NCBI RefSeq assembly: GCF_001279725.1
Contig: NZ_LGDE01000056.1
Coordinates: forward strand, 1-8,548
Source of the DNA: Streptomyces sp. WM4235
GTDB taxonomy: Bacteria > Actinomycetota > Actinomycetes > Streptomycetales > Streptomycetaceae
Direction of reading: 5' to 3'
DNA length: 8,548 bases
Part shown: piece after piece, positions 1 to 7,363 of the stretch
Layout: every line of letters begins with the position of its first letter
Numbering within the stretch: the first letter of the stretch is position 1
Position numbers and translations under genes: made by a program
The notes under the pieces: model-generated
Database searches by the model: none
What the model saw: the letters and a program-made list of their open reading frames with translations, nothing else
Told to the model about the DNA's origin: nothing

Positions 1-1
1 C

Positions 2-2572
2 TCGAGACGTGCCTTCCGCCGCATGAGGACCACGGCCCTGCCACTGGCTCTCTCCCTGGCCGCCGGCGGACTGATCACGACGACCGCCACGACCGCACAC
101 GCCACCACCGCACACGCCGCTACCTATGGCACTGTGCGCGAGGCGTTCAACAACACGGCGATCAGCCCGGACGGCGAACCCGCAGCAGCCGACTTCGACG
201 CCGCAGGACGCAGCCTGTCGGCCACCGACCTCGACAAGGCGGGCTGGCGCCGCGGCACCCGCGTCACGATCGGCGCAACGACCTACACACGGGCCGATGT
301 CGCCCCCGGTCAACCCGACAACGTCATGGCCGCAGGCCAGATCCTGACGACACGGGGCGCCGGCAACGCACTCGGATTCCTGGCATCTGCGACATCCGGC
401 CCCGTCGCCGCGCCCGTCACCGTGACCTACACCGACGGCACATCGGCACAGCAGACCCTGGAGGTCCCCGACTGGACCGCGGGCGCGACGACCACGGCCG
501 CCCTCAGCCTGGACCACCGCAACACCCCGTCCGGACAACAGACGGCCCCCGCCCGGCTCCACGCGGTCACCGTGCCGCTCGACCCGCACAAGACCGTCGC
601 GTCCGTGACCCTGCCGAAGACCGGCAGCTCCGCCGCACCAGGCGCCCCCGCGCTGCACGTCTTCGACCTCGCCGTACGCAGCACACCCGCCGCTCCGGGC
701 GGAAAGTTCTGGGCCGGCAGCTGGGGTGCCTCCTTCGGCTCCGCCCAGCCGGTTGCCCAGCCGGGCTGGGCCCAGCAGACCCTGCGCATGGTCGTGAACC
801 CCCACACCAGCGGTGGCACCGCCCGTATCCGGTTCGCCAACACCTTCTCCCCGCAGCCGATCCGGCTCGGGCACGTGACGGTCGCAGCCCAGGCGGCGGC
901 CGGGGGAGCGGCCGCGACCCAGGTACCCGTCTCCCTGACCTTCGGCGGCGCAGCGGAGACCACCCTTCCGGCCGGCGGGGAGATCTACAGCGATCCCGTC
1001 GCCTTCCCCGTCACCGCCGGAAAGAACCTCCTGGTCAGCATCTACCTCCCCGACCAGGTCACGACGGCGCCCACGCACGACTACGCCCTGACGACCTCCT
1101 TCATCAGCAACCGCCAGGCGGGAGATCACACGGCCGACACTGCCGCGACGGCATTTCCCGGCACTCTCTCCCACTGGACGCTGGTCAACGGCATCGACGT
1201 CGCCGCAGCCGAGAACATCGGAACCGTCGTCACCCTGGGCGACTCCCAGACGGACGGAGCCCACTCCACCCCGGACCGCAACCAGCGTTGGCCCGACCAC
1301 TACGCCGCGGCGCTCAACGCCGCCTCCCGGCCCACCGGCGTCGTCAATGCGGGCATCAGCGCGAACCGGCTGCTGACCGACCGCGCCGACACCGCCGGAC
1401 CCAGCGCCCTGAGCAGACTGGACCGGGACGTCTTCGCCCAGAGCAACGTCCGTACGGTCGTTGTCTACGAGGGCATCAACGACCTCGCCCACGACAACGC
1501 CTCCGCCCAGTCGGTGACGGACGCGATCCGCCGCATCTGCGCACGGGCGAAGGCACGCGACATCCGCGTCATCGTCGCCACCCTCCCCGCATTCGGCGGC
1601 TATTCCGCCTACAGCGACGCCAAGGAGACCGCACGCCAGCAGGTCAACGCCGCCATCAGGACGATGACGGAGGCCGACGCCCCCACCGACTTCGACCTCG
1701 CCACCCGTGACCCCGACATGCCGTCCCAGCTCCTGCCGAGCATGCTGAAGCCGGGCGGCGACCACCTCCACTTCGGCGACGCCGGCACCAAGGTCCTCGC
1801 CGACACCCTGGTCCGGGCAGCTGACGCGCCCAGCCTCGCCATGTCCCAGACCACGGCCGCTGACTTCAACGGCGACGGGATCCAGGACCTCGTCGCGCGC
1901 CAGGACTCGACGGGCACCCTCAAGATGTGGCTCGGACGGGGCAACGGCACCTTTGCCTCCTCCACCGACGTGACCGCCGGCTGGCGCCCCTACTCCCAGA
2001 CCACGGCCGCCGACTTCACCAGTGACGGCAAGGCCGACCTCATCGCCCGCGAATCCTCGGGCACCCTGAAACTCTGGAAGGGCCACGGCGACGGCACCTT
2101 CGGCTCGGCGATCACGGTGACGGGCGGCTGGGAGTTCACCCAGACGACTGCCGCGGACTTCGACGGCGACGGCAAGGCCGACCTGATCGCCCGCGACTCC
2201 TCGGCGAACCTGAAGATCTGGGCCGGCCGCGGCGACGGCACCTTCGGCGCCGGCGCCGCCCTGAGCAGCGGCTGGGACTTCACGCAGACCACGGCGGCCG
2301 ACTTCAACGGCGACCACCAGGCGGACATCATCGCCCGTGACGCCTCCGGGAACCTCAAGATGTGGACGCACAACGCCGCCGGCTACTTCAACGCCCCCTT
2401 CACCGTCACCGGCGGCTGGAGCCCCTTCTCCCAGACCACGGCAGCCGACTTCACCGGCGACGGCAAGGCCGACCTCATCGCCCGCGACGACAACACCGGC
2501 GACCTGCGCAGCTGGGCAGGCCACAACGACGCCACCTTCGCAAGCCCCACCACCCTCACCGGCGGCTGGTGA
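2..2572 (+). CDS. Secreted SGNH/GDSL-family esterase with five FG-GAP/VCBS-like repeats (5' partial)
   Basis: Residues are numbered from the ATG at 23 (849 aa). A hydrophobic signal segment (ALPLALSLAAGG) leads to AHA-type cleavage sites near residues 27-33, so the protein is exported. Residues about 35-225 form a beta-type domain with an ATYG-start and a YTDGTSAQ motif, like the accessory domains of actinobacterial exported hydrolases. The SGNH core follows: block I GDSQTDG with nucleophile Ser408, block II Gly444 (NAGIS), block III Asn486 (EGIND), block V Asp580 and His583 (GGDHLHFGD). All catalytic positions are present, so it should be an active serine ester hydrolase; the substrate is unknown. 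Five repeats of 48-50 aa begin near 608, 658, 706, 754 and 803, each with QTTAADF and mostly a DxxxDGxxD calcium-type loop. The frame is open to the window edge and reads SRRAFRR just before the ATG, a Tat-like motif. There is no Shine-Dalgarno before the ATG, so the true start is probably upstream. Confidence 0.9.
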   Translation, partial: SRRAFRRMRTTALPLALSLAAGGLITTTATTAHATTAHAATYGTVREAFNNTAISPDGEPAAADFDAAGRSLSATDLDKAGWRRGTRVTIGATTYTRADVAPGQPDNVMAAGQILTTRGAGNALGFLASATSGPVAAPVTVTYTDGTSAQQTLEVPDWTAGATTTAALSLDHRNTPSGQQTAPARLHAVTVPLDPHKTVASVTLPKTGSSAAPGAPALHVFDLAVRSTPAAPGGKFWAGSWGASFGSAQPVAQPGWAQQTLRMVVNPHTSGGTARIRFANTFSPQPIRLGHVTVAAQAAAGGAAATQVPVSLTFGGAAETTLPAGGEIYSDPVAFPVTAGKNLLVSIYLPDQVTTAPTHDYALTTSFISNRQAGDHTADTAATAFPGTLSHWTLVNGIDVAAAENIGTVVTLGDSQTDGAHSTPDRNQRWPDHYAAALNAASRPTGVVNAGISANRLLTDRADTAGPSALSRLDRDVFAQSNVRTVVVYEGINDLAHDNASAQSVTDAIRRICARAKARDIRVIVATLPAFGGYSAYSDAKETARQQVNAAIRTMTEADAPTDFDLATRDPDMPSQLLPSMLKPGGDHLHFGDAGTKVLADTLVRAADAPSLAMSQTTAADFNGDGIQDLVARQDSTGTLKMWLGRGNGTFASSTDVTAGWRPYSQTTAADFTSDGKADLIARESSGTLKLWKGHGDGTFGSAITVTGGWEFTQTTAADFDGDGKADLIARDSSANLKIWAGRGDGTFGAGAALSSGWDFTQTTAADFNGDHQADIIARDASGNLKMWTHNAAGYFNAPFTVTGGWSPFSQTTAADFTGDGKADLIARDDNTGDLRSWAGHNDATFASPTTLTGGW

Positions 2573-3043
2573 CCGAGTACTCACCAGCACCACGAGCCCG
2601 GCCGGGACCGGCCCCCTCCCCGAGCACGCCGGGCTACGTCCTGGGCGGCCTGCGGGAAGAGATCTGGAATCTAATCCCTGTCTCCACCCATCGAGGCCGT
2701 GGATGCACTCCGCACCAGGCGGCCACGTTCAGAGAGCCAACCCCGTCCCACACGTTTCGATGGCTGGAACCACCTCTCCCCCCGGCACCCACCGCGGCAT
2801 GGTCCAGGCTCACCCCCGCTCCGTGTGAACACCGAGCCCCGCCGGAATCCTCGACGCCTCACCACCTACCGTGCACGAGCTCGTCAGCTCGATCCGCTGA
2901 AGGGTCCGGCTTGTGACGTCGGCAAACACAAGGGGAGTGGCGTTCCCCTACTACTGCTCCCGAGGTGCCGGGTTCATGGAGTCGGCGGCGAGAGGCCTCG
3001 ATCGAGCCCGACCGACCCCGTATGTTCCCGGGAGCCGCACATC
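2573..3043. other. Intergenic region without a recognisable gene
   Basis: This stretch follows the esterase stop and precedes the terminator of the opposite-strand cassette. Open frames here have mixed codon use and proline/arginine/serine-rich translations with no domain signal. Small inverted repeats are visible: GGCCG/CGGCC at 2600-2613, just after the esterase stop and a weak candidate terminator without a T tract; GAGCT/AGCTC at 2877-2890; and AGGGGA/TCCCCT at 2931-2949. I see no tRNA, no insertion-sequence end and no convincing promoter. Confidence 0.5.
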
Positions 3044-3083
3044 ACGACGGCCTCCCCTCCCGTGAAGGAGGGGAGGCCATCGT
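3044..3083 (-). terminator. Strong hairpin terminator after the two-gene cassette
   Basis: The arms GGCCTCCCCTCC (3049-3060) and GGAGGGGAGGCC (3067-3078) form a perfect 12-bp stem with a six-base loop. Beyond one mismatch, four more pairs extend it (3044-3047 with 3080-3083). It lies 18 bp past the stop codon of the minus-strand gene at 3102. The T-rich side (CTCTTTC, 3084-3090) is on the plus strand, so it could also stop read-through from the left. The cassette-terminator role comes from position; bidirectional action is inferred. Confidence 0.85.
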
Positions 3084-3101
3084 CTCTTTCGTGCTTCGAC
3101 G

Positions 3102-3599
3102 TCAGCCGGCGAGCGCCTCGGTGGCGGTCCGCCGGATGCGCTTCGTCCGGCCCGACTCGGCCAGAACTCTCAGCACCGACGGCTCGGAGACCTCGGCGCC
3201 GATCCGCAGCTGAAGCCAGTCGCTCCAGCCGTCGACGAGTTCGGTGCCGAGTGTCGGCGCTTCCGCTCTGGACCGGAGCTCCTCGAGGATTCCCAGCTCG
3301 CGTGCCCGGCGTTCGCTGAACGCGCGCACCGAGGGGGCCAGGGCCTGGACCCAGGTCTCCCGGTCGGCGCGGGGCACCCGCTCCAGGGCTTCGCCGACGA
3401 CGGCCGACGCGAGCGCTCCGTCCGCCTCTGCAGTGACCGCGGCCAGCAGCCCCGGCCGCGCCGTATCGGACGCGAGGGCGGCCCTGTACAGCTCCCAGCG
3501 CGCGTGTCCGTCGGTCACGTCGGACACGGTCGTTCCGACCCGCTCCTCAAGCTGCCGCAGGGCGTGCCGGAGTTCCGGGGTCACCTCAGCATTTGCCAT
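3102..3599 (-). CDS. Hypothetical 165-aa helical protein, candidate immunity partner
   Basis: ATG at 3599, with GGAAAGG about 10 bases upstream as a ribosome binding site. The protein is soluble, with no signal peptide or membrane segment, and rich in Ala, Glu, Arg and Leu in helix-like patterns. Recognisable stretches are ELRHALRQLEERVG at the N-terminus, RRARELGILEELRSRAE in the middle, then LVDGWSDWLQLR, and a C-terminal RTKRIRRTATEAL that resembles a HEAT-type helix. I do not recognise a named family. Its start lies inside the last codons of the upstream gene (14-bp overlap, 3586-3599), which implies translational coupling, and a strong terminator follows. Such a small soluble protein coupled directly downstream of a possible toxin fits an immunity or antitoxin role, but that is inference from context. 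A longer reading of this frame, back to 4259, exists only because of frameshifts in the upstream gene; the N-terminal part of that longer reading should not be assigned to this protein. Confidence 0.75.
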   Translation of the reverse strand: MANAEVTPELRHALRQLEERVGTTVSDVTDGHARWELYRAALASDTARPGLLAAVTAEADGALASAVVGEALERVPRADRETWVQALAPSVRAFSERRARELGILEELRSRAEAPTLGTELVDGWSDWLQLRIGAEVSEPSVLRVLAESGRTKRIRRTATEALAG

Positions 3600-4259
3600 T
3601 GGCCTTGAACCTTTCCATGGCGGCTCGGACGTTCCCCCTGATGGTACGGATATTGCTGTCGATGACAGCCTGTTGAGCTTCGTCGGCGGCTTCTCTTCCA
3701 GGATCGGTTTGCCGTTCATGCCGATCCGGACCTCCGCGGCCTTGCCCTTGCCCTTGCCCTTCCCCTTGCCCTTGACGTGCGCGTGCGGCGGGCGTGGTCG
3801 TTGGAGTAGATCTGGATGGCCACGCCAACCTGGTTCACGATCGTGCCGACCCCCGGATACTGCGGGCTGGTCGACGCGAAGGGGGCCGTCGTGGCCCCCG
3901 CGGTGGTGGCGTACGCCGTCGTGGCCGATGAGGTACCGGCTCCCGCGGGCGCGGCGAACGCTGCCGCCCGTGCCGCCGCGCCGACCTTGGGCTTGACCAG
4001 GCAGTCGAGTACGCCTCGACCGCCAGAGCCTTCGCCGTGCGGAACTCCCGGACGCACTCCTCGCCGCACTCGCGACGCAGCACACTTCCTCGTCGACCGT
4101 GAGGTCGGCACCGGCGTCGGAGTCGTTGGCCTCCACGCGCGCCCGGACGACCCGCTGCTCCTCCTCGCGCTCGGCGGCGGTAGGCTCGACGTCGGCTGCG
4201 GCCGCCTCCGACGCGGCGTCGGACGCGGCGTAGTCGGGTGTAGAGACCCAGAGCCACAC
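3586..4259 (-). pseudogene. Frameshifted gene for a toxin-like protein with an NDHA-PPHAHV motif
   Basis: No single frame covers this gene, but four frames join into one sensible protein if one base is restored near 4080, 4009, 3791 and 3675. The start is GTG at 4259, with GAGGAG just upstream. The rebuilt protein (about 225 aa) has an acidic Ala/Glu-rich start (AAEREEEQRVVRARVEA), a Cys-containing segment (RRECGEECVREFRTAKALAV), an Ala/Thr-rich linker, GVGTIVNQVGVAIQIYSNDHA, then PPHAHVKG, a Gly-Lys repeat, EVRIGMNGKPI and a helical end (AVIDSNIRTIRGNVRAAMERF) stopping at TGA 3586-3588. The block YSNDHAPPHAHVKG resembles the xDHxPPHxHV motif of DUF4160-like proteins linked to toxin-antitoxin loci, and some polymorphic-toxin C-termini look similar; this is recalled, not searched. 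No signal peptide or membrane span is seen. The breaks may be true decay or base-loss errors in the sequence. Function is inferred and unproven. Confidence 0.6.
3741..3776 (-). repeat. Six-copy hexanucleotide repeat coding (Gly-Lys)n
   Basis: Plus-strand CTTGCC units repeat six times, with variants CTTCCC at unit four and CTTGAC at unit six. On the minus strand this reads as alternating Lys and Gly directly after the PPHAHV motif. The unit is a multiple of three, so copy-number change by slippage would alter tail length without shifting the frame. The basic tract could bind nucleic acid or serve as a flexible spacer; neither role is shown. Confidence 0.8.
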
Positions 4260-4280
4260 ATACTCCTCAGGCCGCTGAGG
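4260..4280 (-). promoter_or_regulatory. Hairpin overlapping the cassette's ribosome binding site
   Basis: On the minus strand CCTCAG-CGGC-CTGAGG forms a six-pair hairpin with a four-base loop (plus 4265-4280). Its 3' arm contains the start of the GAGGAG purine tract that precedes the GTG start at 4259. In the RNA this could hide the ribosome binding site and keep expression low. The pairing is seen in the sequence; the regulatory role is inference. Confidence 0.4.
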
Positions 4281-4609
4281 GTAGAGTGCCTGATGGTGCG
4301 GGCGGCCTGCCGCTGCCCCGCTGTTGCAGTGTCGGGGCCGATGGTGCCCCCGGCGAAGATCCGATTCTTGCAGGAGCGAGCGTGCGCGAGCCCATGTCGC
4401 TCAGCTCCGTCGCCTGCCCGCCGTGATGCTTCGCCCCTGACGTGCAGCCCGGCCGCGCCCTTCGGGCAGGCCCCGCTCCGTTCCCTCTTCTTCCGGTCCG
4501 CTCGCGTGGGCCGTCCGCGTGGATGCCGGCCCGGTCTTCCCGCGTCCTGCCGCACAGCCTCCGCCTGACCGGAGCGGGGTGTGCCCGAGCACGACAGGTT
4601 CCCGATCCC
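4281..4609. other. Divergent intergenic and leader region upstream of SulP
   Basis: This lies between the start of the minus-strand cassette and the probable SulP start. The SulP frame is open back to a GTG at 4442 and has an ATG at 4523, but that part codes an Arg/Pro/Ser-rich sequence with none of the transporter's character, so I read it as leader. A GGGGC/GCCCC hairpin lies at 4334-4350. Promoters for both directions must lie here, but I cannot point to a convincing -35/-10 pair. No riboswitch is recognised. Confidence 0.5.
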
Positions 4610-6115
4610 TTGTCTTCTGCTTCCCTGACGTCCCCCGCCGCACGGCTGCGCGCCCTGCGCCCGAACTGGCTCTCCGACCCCAAGGTGTGGCGTACCGAGG
4701 TCCTCGCGGGCTTGGTCGTTGCGCTCGCGCTGATCCCCGAGGCGATCTCGTTCTCGATCATCGCCGGTGTCGACCCCGCGGTCGGACTGTTCGCCTCGTT
4801 CACGATGGCCGTGGTCATCTCGATCGTCGGCGGCCGCCGCGCGATGATCTCCGCCGCCACCGGTGCCGTCGCGCTGGTGACCGCGCCGCTGAACCGTGAG
4901 CACGGCTTCGGCTACCTGGTCGCCGCCGTCATCCTGGCCGGCGTCTTCCAGATCGCGCTCGGCGCGCTGGGCATCGCGAAGCTGATGCGGTTCATCCCTC
5001 GCTCGGTGATGGTCGGCTTCGTCAACGCCCTCGCCATCCTGATCTTCATGGCCCAGGTCCCCGAGATGCACGACGTGCCCTGGCCCGTCTACCCGCTGAT
5101 CACCGGCGGCCTGGCGCTCATGGTGTACTTCCCGAAGATCACCACCGTGATCCCCGCGCCGCTCGTCTCGATTGTCATCCTGACCGTGATCACCGTGGCG
5201 GCCGGCATCGCGGTCCCCACGGTCGGGGACAAGGGCGCCCTGCCGTCCTCCCTGCCGGTACCCGGCCTGCCGGACGTGCCCTACACCCTGGACACCCTGA
5301 CCACCATCGCTCCGTACGCCTTCGCGATGGCGCTCGTCGGCCTGATGGAGTCCCTGATGACGGCCAAGCTCGTCGACGACATCACCGACACCCACTCCTC
5401 CAAGACCCGCGAGTCCATCGGCCAGGGCATCGCGAACATCGTCACCGGCTTCTTCGGCGGCATGGGCGGCTGCGCCATGATCGGCCAGACCATGATCAAC
5501 GTGAAGGTGTCCGGCGCCCGCACCCGCCTGTCCACCTTCCTCGCAGGCGTCTTCCTGATGGTGCTGTGCATCGTCTTCGGCCCGGTCGTCTCCGACATCC
5601 CGATGGCCGCGCTCGTCGCCGTCATGGTCATGGTCTGCTTCGCGACCTTCGACTGGCACTCCATCGCGCCCAAGACCCTCAAGCGGATGCCCGCCGGCGA
5701 GATCACCGTCATGGTCGTCACCGTCGCCTGCGTGGTCGCCACCCACAACCTCGCCATCGGCGTCGTCGCCGGCTCCATCACCGCGATGGTCATCTTCGCC
5801 AAGCGCGTCGCCCACCTCGCCGAGGTCACAGCCGCCCCCGACCCCGACAACGCCAGCGTCGTCTACTCCGTGACCGGCGAGCTGTTCTTCGCCTCCTCCA
5901 ACGACCTCGTCGGCCAGTTCAACTACGCCACCGACCCTGACAAGATCGTCATCGACCTGTCCAAGGCGCACATCTGGGACGCCTCCTCCGTCGCCGCCCT
6001 TGACGCCATCGAGACCAAGTACGCCCAGCGCGGCAAGACGGTCCAGATCACCGGACTCAATGACCCCAGTGCCGACCTTCACGGCAAGCTCACCGGCGAA
6101 CTCACCAGCCACTGA
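4610..6115 (+). CDS. SulP-family inorganic anion transporter with C-terminal STAS domain
   Basis: Membrane carrier for sulfate, bicarbonate or a similar anion; the exact substrate cannot be read from sequence. With a TTG start at 4610 it is 501 aa, normal for short bacterial SulP proteins. The N-terminus RALRPNWLSDPKVWRTEVLAG leads into the SulP signature VALALIPEAISFSIIAG and a run of hydrophobic segments to about residue 405. The conserved GGMGGCAMIGQTMINV with RTRLSTFLAG starts near residue 284. The STAS domain (from about residue 414) includes VVYSVTGELFFASS and IDLSKAHIWDASS (Asp457-Ala-Ser-Ser460), the usual switch region. Homology appears to begin at about this TTG. The ATG at 4523 and GTG at 4442 give longer forms with an unlikely Arg/Pro-rich head, and no start has a strong Shine-Dalgarno. 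The gene is intact, appears monocistronic, and ends in a hairpin terminator. A phosphoketolase relic follows, with no functional link shown. Confidence 0.92.
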   Translation: MSSASLTSPAARLRALRPNWLSDPKVWRTEVLAGLVVALALIPEAISFSIIAGVDPAVGLFASFTMAVVISIVGGRRAMISAATGAVALVTAPLNREHGFGYLVAAVILAGVFQIALGALGIAKLMRFIPRSVMVGFVNALAILIFMAQVPEMHDVPWPVYPLITGGLALMVYFPKITTVIPAPLVSIVILTVITVAAGIAVPTVGDKGALPSSLPVPGLPDVPYTLDTLTTIAPYAFAMALVGLMESLMTAKLVDDITDTHSSKTRESIGQGIANIVTGFFGGMGGCAMIGQTMINVKVSGARTRLSTFLAGVFLMVLCIVFGPVVSDIPMAALVAVMVMVCFATFDWHSIAPKTLKRMPAGEITVMVVTVACVVATHNLAIGVVAGSITAMVIFAKRVAHLAEVTAAPDPDNASVVYSVTGELFFASSNDLVGQFNYATDPDKIVIDLSKAHIWDASSVAALDAIETKYAQRGKTVQITGLNDPSADLHGKLTGELTSH

Positions 6116-6127
6116 CACCACCGCTGC

Positions 6128-6169
6128 GAACCGAAGGACCCGGCCGCCGACCGGGGTCCTTCGAAGTTC
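6128..6169 (+). terminator. Hairpin terminator after SulP
   Basis: CGAAGGACCC (6132-6141) pairs perfectly with GGGTCCTTCG (6154-6163), ten pairs. Past a two-base bulge, GAAC (6128-6131) pairs with GTTC (6166-6169). It begins 12 bases after the SulP stop, and a short T run (CCTTTTCCC) follows about 10 bases later. This separates SulP from the relic downstream. Confidence 0.8.
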
Positions 6170-6241
6170 TCACAGACGACCTTTTCCCGCAGCAAGATCG
6201 AAAGCGATCGGCGGGAGCGGTCGGCGGGAGCGGTTGGGATC

Positions 6242-6916
6242 GCGGAGCAAGGCCTGCTGGACCTGTGCCGGTCCTTCCCCGAGGTGGCGGATCCGAGGCC
6301 GGCCCGGCCCTGCCCGCAGGGGGACTTCCTCGGCGGCCGGCTCGGCTGCTGCCTGCCCTTCGCCCAGGGCGCCGCCCTGGCCTCCGGCCCCGGCCGGGTG
6401 ATCGTGGCGGTCCTCGGGGACGGCGAGTGCGAGATCGCGATCACGGCTGCGGCCTGACTCGCCGCCCACGCCCTGCCCGGCACCCCGGTGCTGCCGCCCG
6501 TCCACCTCAACGGCTTCTGCATGTGCGCCCGCAGCCTCCTCGCCGGCCTCGACGAGCGGGCCATGACCGCGTACACGGCCGGGCTCGGCCGGCACGCCCG
6601 CACCGTCACCATCCCGGACGACGGACACGAGGCCTTCCACGCCGAGTTCGCCCAGGCCGTCGCCGACACCCTGGCCGGCCGGCGCACGGTGCTGTTCATG
6701 CGGTGCGTCAAGGGCTGGAGCGGCCCCGCCACCGTGAACGGGCAGCAGGTCGTCGGCACCGTTCGCGCGCACAGGACCCCAGTCACCCGGGCCGCCACCG
6801 ACCCCGCCCAGACGCACGCCGTGGAAGCGTGGCTGTCCGCGTACCGGCTCAAAGAACTGTCCACCAACGGCGGCCACCCGAGCCGCGGCCTCGCCACTGC
6901 CCTCTCCGCAACCGCA
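6242..6916 (+). pseudogene. Phosphoketolase (XFP) fragment with in-frame stop
   Basis: One plus-strand frame reads as the middle of the N-terminal, thiamine-diphosphate-binding half of a xylulose-5-phosphate/fructose-6-phosphate phosphoketolase. Matching stretches are GLLDLCRSFPE, CLPFAQGAALASGPGRVIVAVLGDGECE (cofactor-type GDGE), LPPVHLNGF (the LP-x-HLNG motif), VLFMRCVKGWSGPATVNGQQVVGT, and RAHRTPVTRAATDP. The TGA at 6455-6457 falls where relatives have Trp (AAAW), so it is a TGG-to-TGA nonsense change. The usual GDGExETGP block is also altered to ECEIAIT. A full enzyme is about 800 aa; here roughly the first 120 and the last 500 residues are missing. Similarity fades after about 6916, where an ISL3 relic begins. 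A short open frame from GTG 6488 could be called as a gene but is only the tail of this fragment. Not functional. Confidence 0.75.
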
Positions 6917-6951
6917 GGGCCGCGCCTGAAAGCGCTCTCGCCGGGCCCCGT

Positions 6952-7355
6952 CACAGCTCGGCCACCGTCACCCGCGTCGTCGCCGGATGGATCCTCCGCC
7001 GACCGGAGACCCTCAACGAGACGGAGCGCCTTCGGCTCAAAGCCGTTCTGGTTCACTGCCCTGAACTCGAAGCCCTCACCGGCCACGTCCGCTCCTTCGG
7101 CCAGATGCTCACCGAGCGCCAGGCGAACGGCTGCCGCAGTGGCTCGATGCCGTCCGGCAAGACGATCTGCCTGGCCCCCACACGCTTGCTGCGGGTATCG
7201 ATCGTGACCGCGATGCGGTCATCGCGGGCCTCACCCTGCCCTGGAGCTCAGGCGTCGTCGAAGGCCAGGTCAACCGAATCAAGACGCTCAAACGTCAGAT
7301 GTTCGGCCGGGTCGGCTTCGCCCTTCTCCGCGAGCGTGTCCTGCTCCACTCGTGA
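6952..7355 (+). mobile_element. ISL3-type transposase relic, C-terminal part, frameshifted
   Basis: The relic starts in the frame reading TVTRVVAGWIL, LNETERLRLKAVLVHCPELEAL and HVRSFGQMLTERQ. Near 7122 the reading moves to a second frame: RLPQWLDAVRQDDLP, HTLAAGIDRDRDAVIAGLTL, then PWSSGVVEGQVNRIKTLKRQ and MFGRVGFALLRERVLLHS, with stop at 7353-7355. Restoring one G (CAG-GGC-GAA-CGG) joins the two. The VEGxVNRIKxxKRxMFGRxGF block, with the last acidic residue of the DDE triad, is diagnostic of ISL3-family transposases. The N-terminal two thirds (zinc-finger, HTH and first catalytic Asp regions) is absent, so it cannot transpose. No terminal inverted repeat was identified. The left junction with the phosphoketolase relic lies somewhere in 6917-6952. 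Confidence 0.8.
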
Positions 7356-7363
7356 AGCACAGG

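Noticed and set aside
2337..3319. Overlapping plus-strand frames after the esterase
   Set aside because: Translations are Pro/Thr/Arg-rich without homology signal; they start inside the esterase repeats or cross the strong terminator.
3244..3996. Plus-strand 250-codon frame opposite the cassette
   Set aside because: Ser/Arg/Pro-rich shadow of the minus-strand genes, with no domain signal.
3102..4259. Single 385-aa minus-strand protein
   Set aside because: Its middle (about 3800-4080) is Arg/Gly/His-rich out-of-frame reading, and its end is the separate 165-aa gene. It arises from joining frames across frameshifts.
3716..6121. 801-codon open frame on the minus strand
   Set aside because: It is mostly antisense to SulP and reads as Asp/Gly/His-rich low-complexity sequence typical of the complement of a high-GC gene. 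Only its last part (about 3790-4010) overlaps real minus-strand coding sequence, as one piece of the frameshifted cassette gene.
6209..6236. Tandem CGGCGGGAGCGGT duplication
   Set aside because: Only two copies of 13 bases in GC-rich relic DNA; no sign of an array or origin.
6079..7086. Minus-strand 335-codon frame
   Set aside because: Antisense shadow of the phosphoketolase and ISL3 relics, whose plus-strand similarity is clear.
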